From NCBI RefSeq assembly GCF_900103825.1, contig NZ_FNIF01000009.1, positions 1-64,000 on the forward strand: a DNA stretch of 64,000 nt, given 5' to 3'. The DNA comes from Paenibacillus sp. yr247 (lineage in GTDB: Bacteria > Bacillota > Bacilli > Paenibacillales > NBRC-103111). Positions 41,679-52,567 of the stretch are shown piece after piece; the first letter of the stretch is position 1, and every line of letters begins with the position of its first letter. The position numbers and the translations under genes are program-made. The notes under the pieces were generated by a model, which did no database searches, was not told where the DNA came from, and worked only from the letters and a program-made list of their open reading frames with translations.

Positions 41679-44600
41679 TTGCGGTTAGGTTTAATAAAGA
41701 AACACGTGCGGTTAATTAGCTTGATAATGCTAGGCATCATGGGTGTTGAGTCAAATGTTACACAGTATCTAGGCGAGGAGCTTAGTAAAGCCTTTGCTGC
41801 CTCGCCTAGTTCAGTAACATCTTCAATTAGTTTTCCATCTGGTATCGCACAGCAATCAGGCGGTAAGTATTATTCTTCCAATACTTACTTATCTGGTGGA
41901 TCAGTCAGTATTACAAACGTTCCCTCGGGTAACGTCATCACGAGAATACTACATAATGGAGAAGACATCACACCACCTGCGGCCATTGGGGTTAAAGACT
42001 ACTCGGGTCGTGTAAATGATACTCATAGTGGTGCGCTGAAAACTGTAACTTCTATTGGTAACACTTCAGGTACCAAGGGCTACTATGCTTGGTACAGATA
42101 TATACCTGGTGGAGCTCAAGGTCTTAACTGGTATGCAGACGTTGCGGACAAAGATGGGAATATTGTGAAGATAAGTTGCGGTCCTTCTTCTTTTGGGCCT
42201 GCTACATATCATAGGTCTTCGGATCCAACAACGCCTACCGAAAACATTAATGGTTATGACATGCCTACTCTTCCGGGCTGTAGTTCGACCGATTTTCCTG
42301 AATTACAGACACTAAGTTTGGGCGGTATCAGAGATTCGGATAAGCCTTTCAAAACTGACACAGCTGTTGGGGTTCCCGACTCGGCAGTTACTGGTGTGGT
42401 AGCTACGTCTGCTCAGGTGAATGATAGCTTTGGTAGTCCTATCGGCGGACCAAATGGGTATTCGGGATACCCCCGATCAGCAACAATTACAGTAGTTGGT
42501 GTCGATCCCAATGCAAATAGCGCTGGGCAGTATCGTGTAACATTCCAACAGAAGTTTTTGGATGTTTCGGATAAAGAATCTGAACAAGATTTGGCGGCTC
42601 CAGCACCACCAAACGGAGCAAAGGTAATCACCTATTACGAAGCATTTACTGTCGATCTGCAAGGCTCCACTTATGAATATGATGGTAATGTCACTGTTGA
42701 ATATGCGCCACCACCAAACGGAGCAAATCTTAGTAGCGTTGCTATCACGGCACCATCCTGTGTAGAAGTTAACAAATCGGAATCATTCTCATTTAGTTTT
42801 GCTAACACGGGTGGTACTGACGTGACCGTGCCGTTTCAAGCTAAAGTGGTCATCGACGGCTCGACATACCAAACATATGACTATACAGGATTACCTTCAG
42901 GTCAAAGTAAAACTGAAACCTTCACCAAAAATTTTGGTGGAACTTCCAGCTACAATGTGGGAGTCATAGTTGATACTGTTGCTGGAGAAACCAATACTGG
43001 CGATAATAGTAAGTCTGTTACTGTAGCACCGCAAATAAGTTGTGCAGCTGCTCCAACTCCTGAGGTCATCACTGGTGATTTCACATTGGACAAGACCACT
43101 ATGAGTTACGGTCAGAGCAACTCGGCTACACCAGTGGGTGTATCCGTAACAGGTAATAATGGGGGCACGGTATGTGCGATAAGCCAGTTTGGATTTATCT
43201 TTGAACAAAATGGTATAACAAGAGATTACGTCGGAGTTAAATCGTCACCAACTGCCCAAGGCTTTTCCGGACCGCCCTATCCCGGTGGAATGGGACAAGG
43301 ATTTGTTAATGTGACGATGAAACTTGTCACGACTTGTGGGACAACCAAAGTTTTTAATACCAAAAGTTTTGAGATTACAATCGATCCTAATAATAACGCG
43401 CCTTTTGGATCTCCTGGGTGGTTTGCTAATCACAATACCAATAACTATCCGACAATTGATGAGATAGTGGTGGGTAACTACGTTGATCTTGGTGTTATCC
43501 AAGATAAGACTCGTACACCTAATGAGCCTTATGATCCAGAAGGCAATGGATTCTTTCCAACATGGGATTTCGCAGGAAGCTCAGATCCTTGGATTCAAAA
43601 TCTTGGGGACGCCAAGAATGGTTATGGCTTCTACGAGCATGACGAAAGATTCAGCAATATTAAAGCGGATGTCTTAGGCTTCCATACAGTTAGAATGAAA
43701 TTGACTGATACTAAGGGAGCGGAAAGTGGCTGGCGGTCTGCAACCATCAATGTCGTGAAGCCTAATCCAATTGCTGCTTGTGATGCACCAACACAAATGA
43801 AGTCCAATCGGCCTTTGGCTGCGAATGCGATTAATGCGGATAAGAGCCGAAGCCCTTTGGGCCTTGCTATCGATCATTCAAAAGATGAATGGACAAATAA
43901 GCAACCGACTTATCAAAATAGCACAGGTAGCGATATCACCGTTACAGTGACCTTGAATAAGGTATATGACTCGGCTGGATTGGCTTCGGAAAACATTAGC
44001 AGTTGTAACATTATTGTGCATCCTGATCTCCCACCAATTGCAAAAATAAATGCCCCTACCCTGGGCAATCGTGGGGATTCTTACGACATATTAAATCAGT
44101 CGTATAGCCCTGACGGAGATACATTGGTACAGACTATTTGGTATGTCAGGTATGATGCCAATAATGACGGTGTTTTTGACGACGTAACCGAACCCTATTC
44201 TGTTGTTACGGGAACTTTATCCAAGTATGATTTCAAGCCAACTAAAGTTGGTAAGTACAAATTCAAGCTTCGGGCTATCGAGGATTATGGCGCTTGGGCC
44301 GAGGCTGAATCAGGAATTTTGGATGTAATAAACCAAGCTCCAACGGTTTCTTTCGATCTTGCTGGAAATAGCCCTAGCCCAGATCCTAATCCGCCGACGC
44401 TTTATAAGGCTTCGGACATGTTAAATCTTTGGCAGCTGTTTGCTACAAATTCCAATATTCCTTTGAGCAAGACTTCAACCTATAACTGGCAGAATGAGAA
44501 CGAGGCATTGCAATCAGGAGCCGGTAAAGGTAAGGAAATGCAAAATTTTGGGGCAAATGTCATTTCAACCCCTTACGGGTTTGGAGGTGCGACAGCTTAT

Positions 44601-47600
44601 AGCACTCCGTTAAATGATAATGGATTTGGAAAGAATGGTGTCTCGGTTTATAAGGCGATGGCTTATGCAGATCCAAGCTATGCTCAACCATTATTGATAC
44701 CTGACGCCAGTGGGCAGCCTTCGGGGTTTTTAGGCGGCTCAACGCCGATAGAAAGTGATAAGACTCATTTGTACTTTCAATTAGCCGCTGGGACTTATGA
44801 CAATCCTATAGGCACGAGCTTCTATGCTTTGAACAAAAGTAAGATTGGTAGATACCAGCTGGAGCTAGTTTGGTCCACTCCTTGTAGTGGGTGCTTTTCA
44901 TCGGGAACGTACACACATAGATGGCTTGATGGAAATCCTTATGATTACATACTTAACTACAAAAATCTTCCAACGAGCAATCTAATTACAACAAAAACTG
45001 TGCCACATTATCACAACTCTACGCAGGATGGCACTGTGCAGATGCAAGAGACGATACCATACACCTCCGTGAGATCTGTATTTGCGGAAAAAACGGTTTA
45101 TATGCTGTTTACGAAAAATACGCCGACAAAGGTGATCTATGACACAACTGGTGATAGTGATAGAACCTACACTAATTGGTCATACAACTCAATGGCGTGT
45201 TCATTCAAAGCATTAGATGGATCATTTATCGGATGTTTTGATGTGCCTAGTACAAACGGAAGTAGCACAACCACTTTAAAGGATACGATTACCAAAGGTG
45301 ACCATTTGCTATTCTTGTTTGACAGTGATGGATACTACAGCACTAATGGATATTTTGGTAATAGCTTCTCTGAAGTGGATTTGTACGGAAACGTTGTGAA
45401 TACCGGAGCTATTACTGGAAATAATCCGCAGGTTCCAGTGACCTATGAAGCCAAGTATACACAATGGCCAGATAGCTATACTCCAATAAGTTACTCCCCA
45501 AAAAAGTACGTCAATACTAATTGCTGGTTCAATCAAACAGGAACACCATATAAGGATCGTGATGGCAACACCTACTTCTATGAAGAAAAGGTTTGCCAAG
45601 CACCAGATGGTAGTACGATGCGGGGTTATAACGAATTTAACTATCGTGCTTATCCTGAATTAGCATTAGGTATTTACGTGGCCAAGTATAACAAGGATTA
45701 TAAGGTCGTATGGAGAGCTAGAACTGGTGGTAACTCACTGTCCTTTAGTGCTGCATGGACCTTTGACTGGAATGAGAATATCAACACAATGATTGTGAAT
45801 CCTTTAAACAACACAATCATTTCGAAGACTCTCTACACAGTCGGCGGATATTGGGGCGACAGTAGGACTACAATCAATAATACTATTGATATGACAACTG
45901 GTGCAGTTTGGGGTTGGGGCGGGCCTCTAGTTACAGGTATGGGCACAAGCATGCATGTCGACGGTGCCGGTAATTATGCTTGGGGTGCTTGCGCAGCCAA
46001 CATTTACAATCAGTGTAGCGATATTAACACTGGAGGAAATGGTAGAATTCTTCAAGGCAACGTTGGATTCTTTTCCAGTGCAACTGAAACAGTAAACACG
46101 AGAGCTTTCAGCGAATACATGGGTGATGGGTTATTGCTCAGCACGTACATGTGGCATCAGTGGTCGACGGGTTACAACAGTCCGCCTTATGGGCAAACGG
46201 TATATTGGATCGACAAAGGACCTATAGCCGAAGCTCCAGCAATTACACCCAGGTATCAATTTGGGCAATTCTTGTCTAGTCCTGTAATTTCTGATGCCGA
46301 TATTTCGTTCAACTTCAAAACGGAGCAAAATAAGGTTGATACCGAGAAATTTGGGTTTGCGTTTAGAGCGCAGGATGCAATGAATCGTTACGCTCTTGAG
46401 TTCGATGGAACAAATGTGTTTTTATCTAAATACGTCAGCGGAGTACGTACTGTACTAGCAACCTCAGCCTATAACGTACAAGATAGTAAAAGTTATAGCG
46501 TGCAGATCCGCACAGCTGGTAACACAATCAACGTGTGGATTAATAAGGTTAACTATTTTGCTGATATCGTGGATAACACATATCCTGTTAGCGGAAAATT
46601 TGGTCCGTTTGCGGATAAGTCCTTTGTTAACTTTAGCGCAATGACTATGAAGCCTTATGCTGAAACAGACCTATGGGATTCTGCTCACGCGATCTTGGAC
46701 GACAAGACTGGGAAGGCAGAGCTGGATTACAGTAACATTGTTTTCAGTGATCCGGAGAATGACCCAATGGCTGACTCGTTTAACTGGACTTACACGCATA
46801 CACCAATGTTTCTTGATAATGGTGGCGTATCTCCACTAAACGGAAAAAGCTTTAGTTCGGGACAGCCTGTATTCGACAGAGTCGGTAAATGGGATGTTAC
46901 TTTGAAAGCTAAAGATGATCCTTATCCGACATCGGCATTTAAATTCCCGAACATGGCATTTGATGCCTACCGTAAAAATTCAAACACCTTCAAGAAGAGT
47001 ATAGTCGTACACCGCAGACCGATTGCTGTGTTTACAGCCGCGATGCAGCCAACTGGTTTTGTTTCCTTCACAACTGATAGTTACGATCCAGATCATTACA
47101 ATCCGGTTAGTAAAGCGGTTGACAGTGGGTATGAATCCAATCATGGCATATTCGAGGAAAAGTGGTACTATATTGCCCCTGACGGGACACTTTCCCAAAC
47201 AAAATTGGATAAAGTTACTGATTCAGGAACATACACCATAGGCTTGCAGGTAAAGGATGAGTTCGGGGCTTGGTCGTGGCCTGTAACCACTACCTTGGAT
47301 GTGGGATTAAAACCTAACAACCCGCCTAAAGCTGTTCTTACTTACCCATCAGGAACCCAGGACTCACCGGACTATTTATGTATTAACTGTAATCCTACCC
47401 TTGCTTGGAATCAAACAGACATTGACCCAGACACCACCTTCACGGCATTCGAAATTTCAATTACGTCATATAGTCCTGATGGTTGGGGAGGATATTATTC
47501 GAATGAATCCACTACCTCTAAGGTTGTTTCCACAAAAGCAGAAGCTGCCCAATGGTTTGCTAGTAATATTTGGGGAGCTGCTTCGATAAAGTGGAAAGTA

Positions 47601-49013
47601 AAGGTTAGGGTTAAGGATGAAACACTTTGGTCTGCTTGGTCAAATGAAGGTTGGTTTAGCAGTGTAAAACTGCCAACAGTTCAGCTGACATTTCCAAACG
47701 GGACTTACGATAATCCAAGCCCGGTTACAAGTCTTCGTCCTACAATTACGTGGGATCAGAAAGATGAGGCAGCAGGAAGGATCGCTTACCAACAAGTGCG
47801 TGTTATGGCTAAGGACGGTACTATTGTAGCCAGTGCGGATATAAGCGTTCCATTTGCTGACAGGACAAAATTATCCGATAGTTGGACTATGAATGTTGAC
47901 GCTACAAGAGGCGCTAAGCTAAAGGTTCAAGTGCGGGTTATGAATGAGCAGTCTGCATGGTCTACCTGGTCAAATGTGGGATGGTTTACAACAAACAGTC
48001 CACCAGTTGCCACCATGACCACACCGTCAGGAACTCAAGCAACTCCAACGATGTTCACTACCACTAAGCCAACATTTGAATGGACTCAAACAGATCCTGA
48101 TACCGGCACTACCTTTTCTCATTTTGAGATTCAGGTAACGAGTGAAGACAATGCGACAATGGTTCTTGATTCTGGTGTTTTAGTGGAAAACAGCACAAGT
48201 AGCACTGGAAGTTGGACTGCGACATCTGATCTACCAGCAGGGCAAAAGTTAAGAGTTCGTGTAAGGGTGTTTGATGGTTACGTTTGGTCTAATTATTCTC
48301 CACAAACCTGGATGCTTATTGACAGAGCACCTATAGCAGACTTTGATTGGTCTCCTAAGCCGGCCTACGAGGGTGATATCGTTTCACTGATCAATAAGAG
48401 CAGTGACCCGGATAATGACGTGCTTTCGTCTCTTTGGACGATTACGAACCCGGCTGGGGCTATAACGACTCTAACATCTATCAATGGCACCATGAACACG
48501 TTAAATCAACCGGGTACATGGAGCGTCACGCTCAAGGTGACAGATCCTTATGGAGTGACAGCATCCGTAACCAAATCAATCACTGTGCTCGCATTGACCA
48601 TCACAGGTGCAGTGCAGCATACTCCCCAATGGGAGAACAACCGCAAGGCGTACAATCAACTGAAGACCGGTACCGATAATTCACCGTGGGCACCATCCAC
48701 TTTCCTTGCTGGAGAAGAATTCGATTTGGTAGGGATAACAACGAACACGGGATCATCGAGTACGAAAGCGACAAGTGTTATCGTTACGCTCGTTGAAACA
48801 GGTGACCAAACCTCTTTGTCCGCTTCGGATTCAACGTTTACGTCTTGGATCGGTTCGCTCTGGAAGAGCAGCTATGATATGCTGACAGCAGGGACCTATC
48901 ACTTCAAGTTTGTAGCCACGTGGAATAATGGGACTGTAAAGCAAGATATACAGACCATTACCGTGGACAGTCACAGTATTCATGATTACTGGGAACTTAT
49001 TAGATCTAAATAG
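41679..49013 (+). CDS. Giant multidomain adhesin-like surface protein
   Basis: About 2,444 aa. TTG 41679 is preferred (AAGGGGG eight bases upstream); GTG 41670 is in frame. A hydrophobic N-terminus ending at AFAASP suggests export. Domains seen: a CARDB-like unit near 345-455, PKD-like units (PPIAKINAPT..., YSPDGD), a concanavalin/LamG-like unit near 1,540-1,665 (ISFNFKTEQ, FGFAFRAQD), three fibronectin-III-like repeats at ~1,880-2,215 (each with P-T-x-x-W-x-Q and W-S-x-W/Y-S), and a C-terminal PKD (IADFDWSPKPAYEGD). No sortase signal or SLH is present. It probably forms a long surface or secreted fibre; adhesion to cells or polymers is inferred. Its terminator has been split by the transposon at 49036. 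Confidence 0.75.
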   Translation: MRLGLIKKHVRLISLIMLGIMGVESNVTQYLGEELSKAFAASPSSVTSSISFPSGIAQQSGGKYYSSNTYLSGGSVSITNVPSGNVITRILHNGEDITPPAAIGVKDYSGRVNDTHSGALKTVTSIGNTSGTKGYYAWYRYIPGGAQGLNWYADVADKDGNIVKISCGPSSFGPATYHRSSDPTTPTENINGYDMPTLPGCSSTDFPELQTLSLGGIRDSDKPFKTDTAVGVPDSAVTGVVATSAQVNDSFGSPIGGPNGYSGYPRSATITVVGVDPNANSAGQYRVTFQQKFLDVSDKESEQDLAAPAPPNGAKVITYYEAFTVDLQGSTYEYDGNVTVEYAPPPNGANLSSVAITAPSCVEVNKSESFSFSFANTGGTDVTVPFQAKVVIDGSTYQTYDYTGLPSGQSKTETFTKNFGGTSSYNVGVIVDTVAGETNTGDNSKSVTVAPQISCAAAPTPEVITGDFTLDKTTMSYGQSNSATPVGVSVTGNNGGTVCAISQFGFIFEQNGITRDYVGVKSSPTAQGFSGPPYPGGMGQGFVNVTMKLVTTCGTTKVFNTKSFEITIDPNNNAPFGSPGWFANHNTNNYPTIDEIVVGNYVDLGVIQDKTRTPNEPYDPEGNGFFPTWDFAGSSDPWIQNLGDAKNGYGFYEHDERFSNIKADVLGFHTVRMKLTDTKGAESGWRSATINVVKPNPIAACDAPTQMKSNRPLAANAINADKSRSPLGLAIDHSKDEWTNKQPTYQNSTGSDITVTVTLNKVYDSAGLASENISSCNIIVHPDLPPIAKINAPTLGNRGDSYDILNQSYSPDGDTLVQTIWYVRYDANNDGVFDDVTEPYSVVTGTLSKYDFKPTKVGKYKFKLRAIEDYGAWAEAESGILDVINQAPTVSFDLAGNSPSPDPNPPTLYKASDMLNLWQLFATNSNIPLSKTSTYNWQNENEALQSGAGKGKEMQNFGANVISTPYGFGGATAYSTPLNDNGFGKNGVSVYKAMAYADPSYAQPLLIPDASGQPSGFLGGSTPIESDKTHLYFQLAAGTYDNPIGTSFYALNKSKIGRYQLELVWSTPCSGCFSSGTYTHRWLDGNPYDYILNYKNLPTSNLITTKTVPHYHNSTQDGTVQMQETIPYTSVRSVFAEKTVYMLFTKNTPTKVIYDTTGDSDRTYTNWSYNSMACSFKALDGSFIGCFDVPSTNGSSTTTLKDTITKGDHLLFLFDSDGYYSTNGYFGNSFSEVDLYGNVVNTGAITGNNPQVPVTYEAKYTQWPDSYTPISYSPKKYVNTNCWFNQTGTPYKDRDGNTYFYEEKVCQAPDGSTMRGYNEFNYRAYPELALGIYVAKYNKDYKVVWRARTGGNSLSFSAAWTFDWNENINTMIVNPLNNTIISKTLYTVGGYWGDSRTTINNTIDMTTGAVWGWGGPLVTGMGTSMHVDGAGNYAWGACAANIYNQCSDINTGGNGRILQGNVGFFSSATETVNTRAFSEYMGDGLLLSTYMWHQWSTGYNSPPYGQTVYWIDKGPIAEAPAITPRYQFGQFLSSPVISDADISFNFKTEQNKVDTEKFGFAFRAQDAMNRYALEFDGTNVFLSKYVSGVRTVLATSAYNVQDSKSYSVQIRTAGNTINVWINKVNYFADIVDNTYPVSGKFGPFADKSFVNFSAMTMKPYAETDLWDSAHAILDDKTGKAELDYSNIVFSDPENDPMADSFNWTYTHTPMFLDNGGVSPLNGKSFSSGQPVFDRVGKWDVTLKAKDDPYPTSAFKFPNMAFDAYRKNSNTFKKSIVVHRRPIAVFTAAMQPTGFVSFTTDSYDPDHYNPVSKAVDSGYESNHGIFEEKWYYIAPDGTLSQTKLDKVTDSGTYTIGLQVKDEFGAWSWPVTTTLDVGLKPNNPPKAVLTYPSGTQDSPDYLCINCNPTLAWNQTDIDPDTTFTAFEISITSYSPDGWGGYYSNESTTSKVVSTKAEAAQWFASNIWGAASIKWKVKVRVKDETLWSAWSNEGWFSSVKLPTVQLTFPNGTYDNPSPVTSLRPTITWDQKDEAAGRIAYQQVRVMAKDGTIVASADISVPFADRTKLSDSWTMNVDATRGAKLKVQVRVMNEQSAWSTWSNVGWFTTNSPPVATMTTPSGTQATPTMFTTTKPTFEWTQTDPDTGTTFSHFEIQVTSEDNATMVLDSGVLVENSTSSTGSWTATSDLPAGQKLRVRVRVFDGYVWSNYSPQTWMLIDRAPIADFDWSPKPAYEGDIVSLINKSSDPDNDVLSSLWTITNPAGAITTLTSINGTMNTLNQPGTWSVTLKVTDPYGVTASVTKSITVLALTITGAVQHTPQWENNRKAYNQLKTGTDNSPWAPSTFLAGEEFDLVGITTNTGSSSTKATSVIVTLVETGDQTSLSASDSTFTSWIGSLWKSSYDMLTAGTYHFKFVATWNNGTVKQDIQTITVDSHSIHDYWELIRSK

Positions 49014-49015
49014 CG

Positions 49016-49035
49016 AAAGAAGCCGCGATGAAAAG
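49016..49035 (+). terminator. Left half of the adhesin terminator, split by the transposon
   Basis: GAAGCCGCG (49019-49027) is the ascending arm and ATGAAAAG (49028-49035) the loop. The descending arm CGTGGCTTC and T-run are at 55885-55900, beyond the composite transposon. Rejoined with one loop copy they form a 9-bp stem (one G-T pair), 8-nt loop and seven T residues, extended by AAA/TTT. Confidence 0.85.
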
Positions 49036-50731
49036 GAGGCCACTGAAGAACTTGTAGTTTTTCGGAGCAGTTAAGAGGCACGAATCAAAAGACGACCTTC
49101 AATTCCCAGCATTTTGGGGTGAGGGTCGTCTTTTCATTATCTAAACAGGCCTCTATGGTTGGTTTCTTACTTCATCAGCTTCAATATTCGCTTTAGATTA
49201 ACCGTAAATATGGCCATTGCGCCTTGGAGCTCCATCCCTAATAGACCCGAGGATGTGGCTACATCATACCCGTGCCTGTGTTTGAGCTCACTCTTCTTCG
49301 CCTCAACTTTGTAGCGTTCCTTTGCCTTCTCCTTGAAGTACTCACTTTCTTGAAACGCCATTTGTTCGGTGTGCTCGGCGGATTTAATACTCACCGAGTA
49401 GGTTTTGCTTTTCGCTCCTTCGGTATAGCACCCGTCCTTGAAAGGACACCTCTTACACTTTTCCACATCGAAGAAGGTATCAACTTGGTTTGTACCGACA
49501 CCTTTCTTACCGTTTCGTGCTTTCCGAATTGCCATATGGCCAGCCTTGCAAACATACATTCCCGCATCCTTGTTAAACTGGAACTCTTCTTCATGCTTAC
49601 GGTAACCATGCGTTATGGACGGGTTGAGCTTAGAAACAAGTTCAATGGCATTTTCTTTAGTGTACGCGATGTTATCTTTTTCCGAGTACGCCGTATCTCC
49701 AATGACTGTTTTGACTTCCATACCTGTTGCCTTGCTTTTTTCGATCAGTACCTGCAATTGCTTGCCATCATTTTTTTCGCCTGTCGTTATAACCGCGACG
49801 GTAATAATTCGTTCCTCAGTCATGGCAATATGGGTTTTGTAACCAAAAAACGAGGAATCCGCACTCTTATTGACCCACCATTGCATCCTGGTCTTCCGAG
49901 ATCCGCAATTGCTCAAGATCATCTGCGACTGTTTCTTTGAGCAAATTTAGCGGTTCCTTTATCTTAGGCAGCGCACAGACGCCGCTTTCCGCTTCAATTA
50001 CGTCGATGAGTTTCTGGCAATAGGCGATTTCGTCCTCCAGTACATCGCTCGTATTCTTCGTTGGGAACTTGGCTTTGAGAGATTCGTCGACCTTGTAGAT
50101 GGCCTTCCTCAGTTTTCGAGAACGATCTTGCAGGATTTCCCGTGGGGATTTCTGATTGTAACGAGCTTTCGTATGCGTCGCATCGACAATGATCGCTTTG
50201 CTTTGGATGATACCCTTTTCGATTGCGATTTCTACTGTTTTGTTGATCAACATGTCAAGTAGGTTCAGGTCCTTTAGCCGCAGCTTTCGGAACTTGGTTA
50301 ACGAACTGGAGTCAATCACCGACTCTTCCGGTGCCATGCCAAGAAAATACTTGAAGGACATGTCGTACCTCGATCGCTCGACGATGTCAACGTCGGACAG
50401 CTCAAAGATCGCTTTCAAGAGCAAGTATTTGAACATTCGAATCGGGTCGATTGCATTTCGGCCGTTATCCAGACTGTAGCGCTCTTTCAATTCTTCATAT
50501 ACAAATGAGAAGTCAATCAGTTCATTGATCTGACGCAACATATTATCCTTAGGAATAATTAAGTTATAGAGTTCTATATAGGGACTTAAAGTCATTGATT
50601 GTTGGTGTTGAAGAATCGCATTCACCTACTCGGTTTGATGCCTTAATTATACTAAAAAAAAAGGTACAGCCCCCTAAAAAAATTTGAGGAATTGTACCTT
50701 TTTAGTTTTAGAGGACTTTTTCAGTGGCCTC
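49036..50731 (-). mobile_element. IS1182-family element
   Basis: 1,696 bp. Ends GAGGCCACTGAARAA in inverted orientation at 49036 and 50731. It holds one transposase gene (frameshifted) on the minus strand, a hairpin terminator at ~49100-49133 (AAAAGACGACC / GGGTCGTCTTTT) and another hairpin near 50663-50705 (AAAGGTACA / TGTACCTTT). Confidence 0.88.
49167..50625 (-). pseudogene. IS1182-family transposase, frameshifted
   Basis: The upstream frame (49867-50625) has the DUF772-like N-terminal domain: SFVYEELKERYSLDNGRNAI, LLLKAIFELSDVDIVERSRY and the first catalytic region VDATHTKARYN. The downstream frame (49167-49922) holds the rest of the DDE domain: SSFFGYKTHIAM, VIGDTAYSEKDN, and the cysteine-rich insertion (CKRCPFKDGC). 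The frames meet at GGTCAATAAG; removing one A at 49870-49871 gives GGT CAT AAG (G-H-K), the expected family wording. So a single-base insertion has broken an otherwise complete transposase. Movement now would need a transposase in trans. Confidence 0.88.
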
Positions 50732-51019
50732 GCTGCGGCAGCTCCTTTTGTTAACTTTTTTGAATAGCGGAAAGTGCGGGTTAAGGGCCCTTTCTCACAC
50801 GCAACGGCGCTCAGGGTAAACACAGCTTGATGCGGGCAGCGGAAAAAGTGATTTAATACGGGTTTATAGAGTCCCAAAATATAGAAAATAGTGAGGAAAA
50901 ACGGATTTTTACAGTTGCCGGCATCTTCAATAAAGGAATAATATGGTTGCAGCAGCGGCGGCCGAACCTTTGAGTATGAGATTGAGGGGAAGCGGCCGTT
51001 ACCTTTTAGCGGTGATCCG
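50732..51019. other. Gene-free spacer between IS1182 and GH5
   Basis: No gene was supported. A minus-strand frame (50674-51192) has no start signals and covers the damaged GH5 start. The first bases (TGCGGCAGCTCCTTTTG) read like the descending arm and T-run of a terminator whose other arm is missing, which would fit insertion of this IS copy into another terminator loop. Confidence 0.4.
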
Positions 51020-52567
51020 ATGAAAATTAAGGGAGGTGGTGTATCAGGCACAATGATGGAAGGAAGAGGGAGCGGGTACCGGAAGCAAGGGCAATTGGTG
51101 GTCCATAGCCGAGCTGAATGTGTACGTCGCGGACGAATGGAGCGTACGTCAAACGCTGAATACCGTTTCGGGACGCCCACAGCCGACAGCATTGTCTCAG
51201 GGTACCAGAATATATGGATTCAAGCGAGCGACCTGGACAATATTCAAAATATGGGTCTTAATTTCGTCCGCGTTCCGATTTATTGGGAAGTTCTAATGAA
51301 TCGCGACGGCTCGATGAAATCGGACGGCGATTCCTTCGGCAAACTGGATTGGCTCGTCTCCCAATGCCAGCAGCGAGGCATTTATGTGCTGCTTGATCTG
51401 CACGGCGTGCCGGGGAACGACGACGGCTGGCAAAGCGGTGGACGTACCGGCGCAAACGAACTTTGGACGAATGCCACCTATCAGAACTGGACGACACAAA
51501 TTTGGCAGCGGCTGGCCGGGCATTATGCAGGCAATCCGACAGTAGCCGGCTACGACCTGCTGAACGAGCCCGTAAGCAGCAATTCGAATCTTTCGATCAG
51601 CCAGTTTTACAACACGCTTTACCAAGCCGTTCGGGCCGTCGACCCCGACCATATGATTTACATAGAGGCTTTCCCTTATTGGAACAGTATTGTATCTCCC
51701 TCCACGTACGGTTGGACGAACGTCGTTTATGAGCTTCACAATTACGATTGGAACAGCAGCGATTATAACAGCCAATCTTCCTCAATCAACACATGGTTCA
51801 ACGATATCATTTGGCACCAAAACAACTGGAACGTGCCGGTTTATTCCGGAGAATTTACGCTTTTCTCGTTTAATGATCTTTGGGAGAAATGGTTATCCGG
51901 TCTCGATACGCTCGGCGTATCATGGACGAATTGGACCTATAAAGTGACAAGCGGCGGCAACTGGGGCTTGTACCAAAACAATACGAATCCGTATCCGGAT
52001 GTGAACAACGACAGCTCCGGCACCATCTCGTCAAAGCTCAGACAATTCGGCACAAGCAGCTTCCAGGCGAATACAAGTCTCATCAATATCGTGAAAGCGT
52101 ACAGCCGCCTTCCGGGCGCGTCCAGCATCATGGCAAAAGCGAACAATAATTACGTTTCGGCCGATAATGCGGGAGGAAGCCCTCTCATTGCCAACCGTCA
52201 AGTTGTAGGCACATGGGAGAAATTTATCATCGTAACCAATGCGGACGGGACGGTTTCGTTCCTGTCCATGACGAACAACAAGTATGTCACGGCTGACATG
52301 AACCAAGGCGGCAAATTGATCGCCGAAGCTCAGGGTATCAACTCCTGGGAGAAATTCACCAAGGTTACGAACGCGGACGGCACGGTTTCGTTTCAGGCAA
52401 AGGCGAACAATCAATATGTCAGTACCGATTTGAACAGCGGCTCTCCGACGTTAATCGCGGACCGTAGTTCAATCGGCGGCTCCTGGGAAGCGTATACAAT
52501 CGCTTCGGCGCGTGATCCATTGCTAAACAAATTATTTTATTCGGAGGAACGGACATGGGCAAATTAA
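51020..52567 (+). pseudogene. GH5 beta-glucanase with fascin-like tail, damaged start
   Basis: From ~51185 the frame is a good GH5 catalytic domain: GYQNIWIQASDLDNIQNMGL, FVRVPIYWEV, the acid/base Glu in LLNEPVS (near 182), YELHNYDW, and the nucleophile Glu in VYSGEFTLFS (near 278). The C-terminal ~140 residues hold three fascin-like beta-trefoil repeats (NNYVSADNAGGSPLIANRQV). This is the layout of exo-beta-1,3-glucanase-type GH5 enzymes. Before 51185 this frame is meaningless, while the next frame reads WWSIAELNVY (end of an F5/8 type C domain) and DEWSVRQTLN (start of GH5). So a one-base loss near 51140-51190 has cut off the true N-terminus and signal peptide; any product from ATG 51020 would not be exported. 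Confidence 0.75.

Noticed and set aside
49272-49940. Long plus-strand open frame (222 aa)
   Set aside because: It is antisense to the clear IS1182 transposase coding region and has hydrophobic, shadow-like composition and no ribosome binding site.
49036-50731. Simple insertion of one IS1182 copy into the plasmid
   Set aside because: The sequences flanking this copy (ATGAAAAG left, GCTGCGGC right) are not a duplication, whereas the outer ends of the whole 6.8-kb unit are flanked by a perfect 8-bp one.
50674-51192. 172-aa minus-strand open frame between IS1182 and GH5
   Set aside because: It lacks start signals, overlaps the IS terminal repeat and runs antisense to the readable F5/8C and GH5 remnants.
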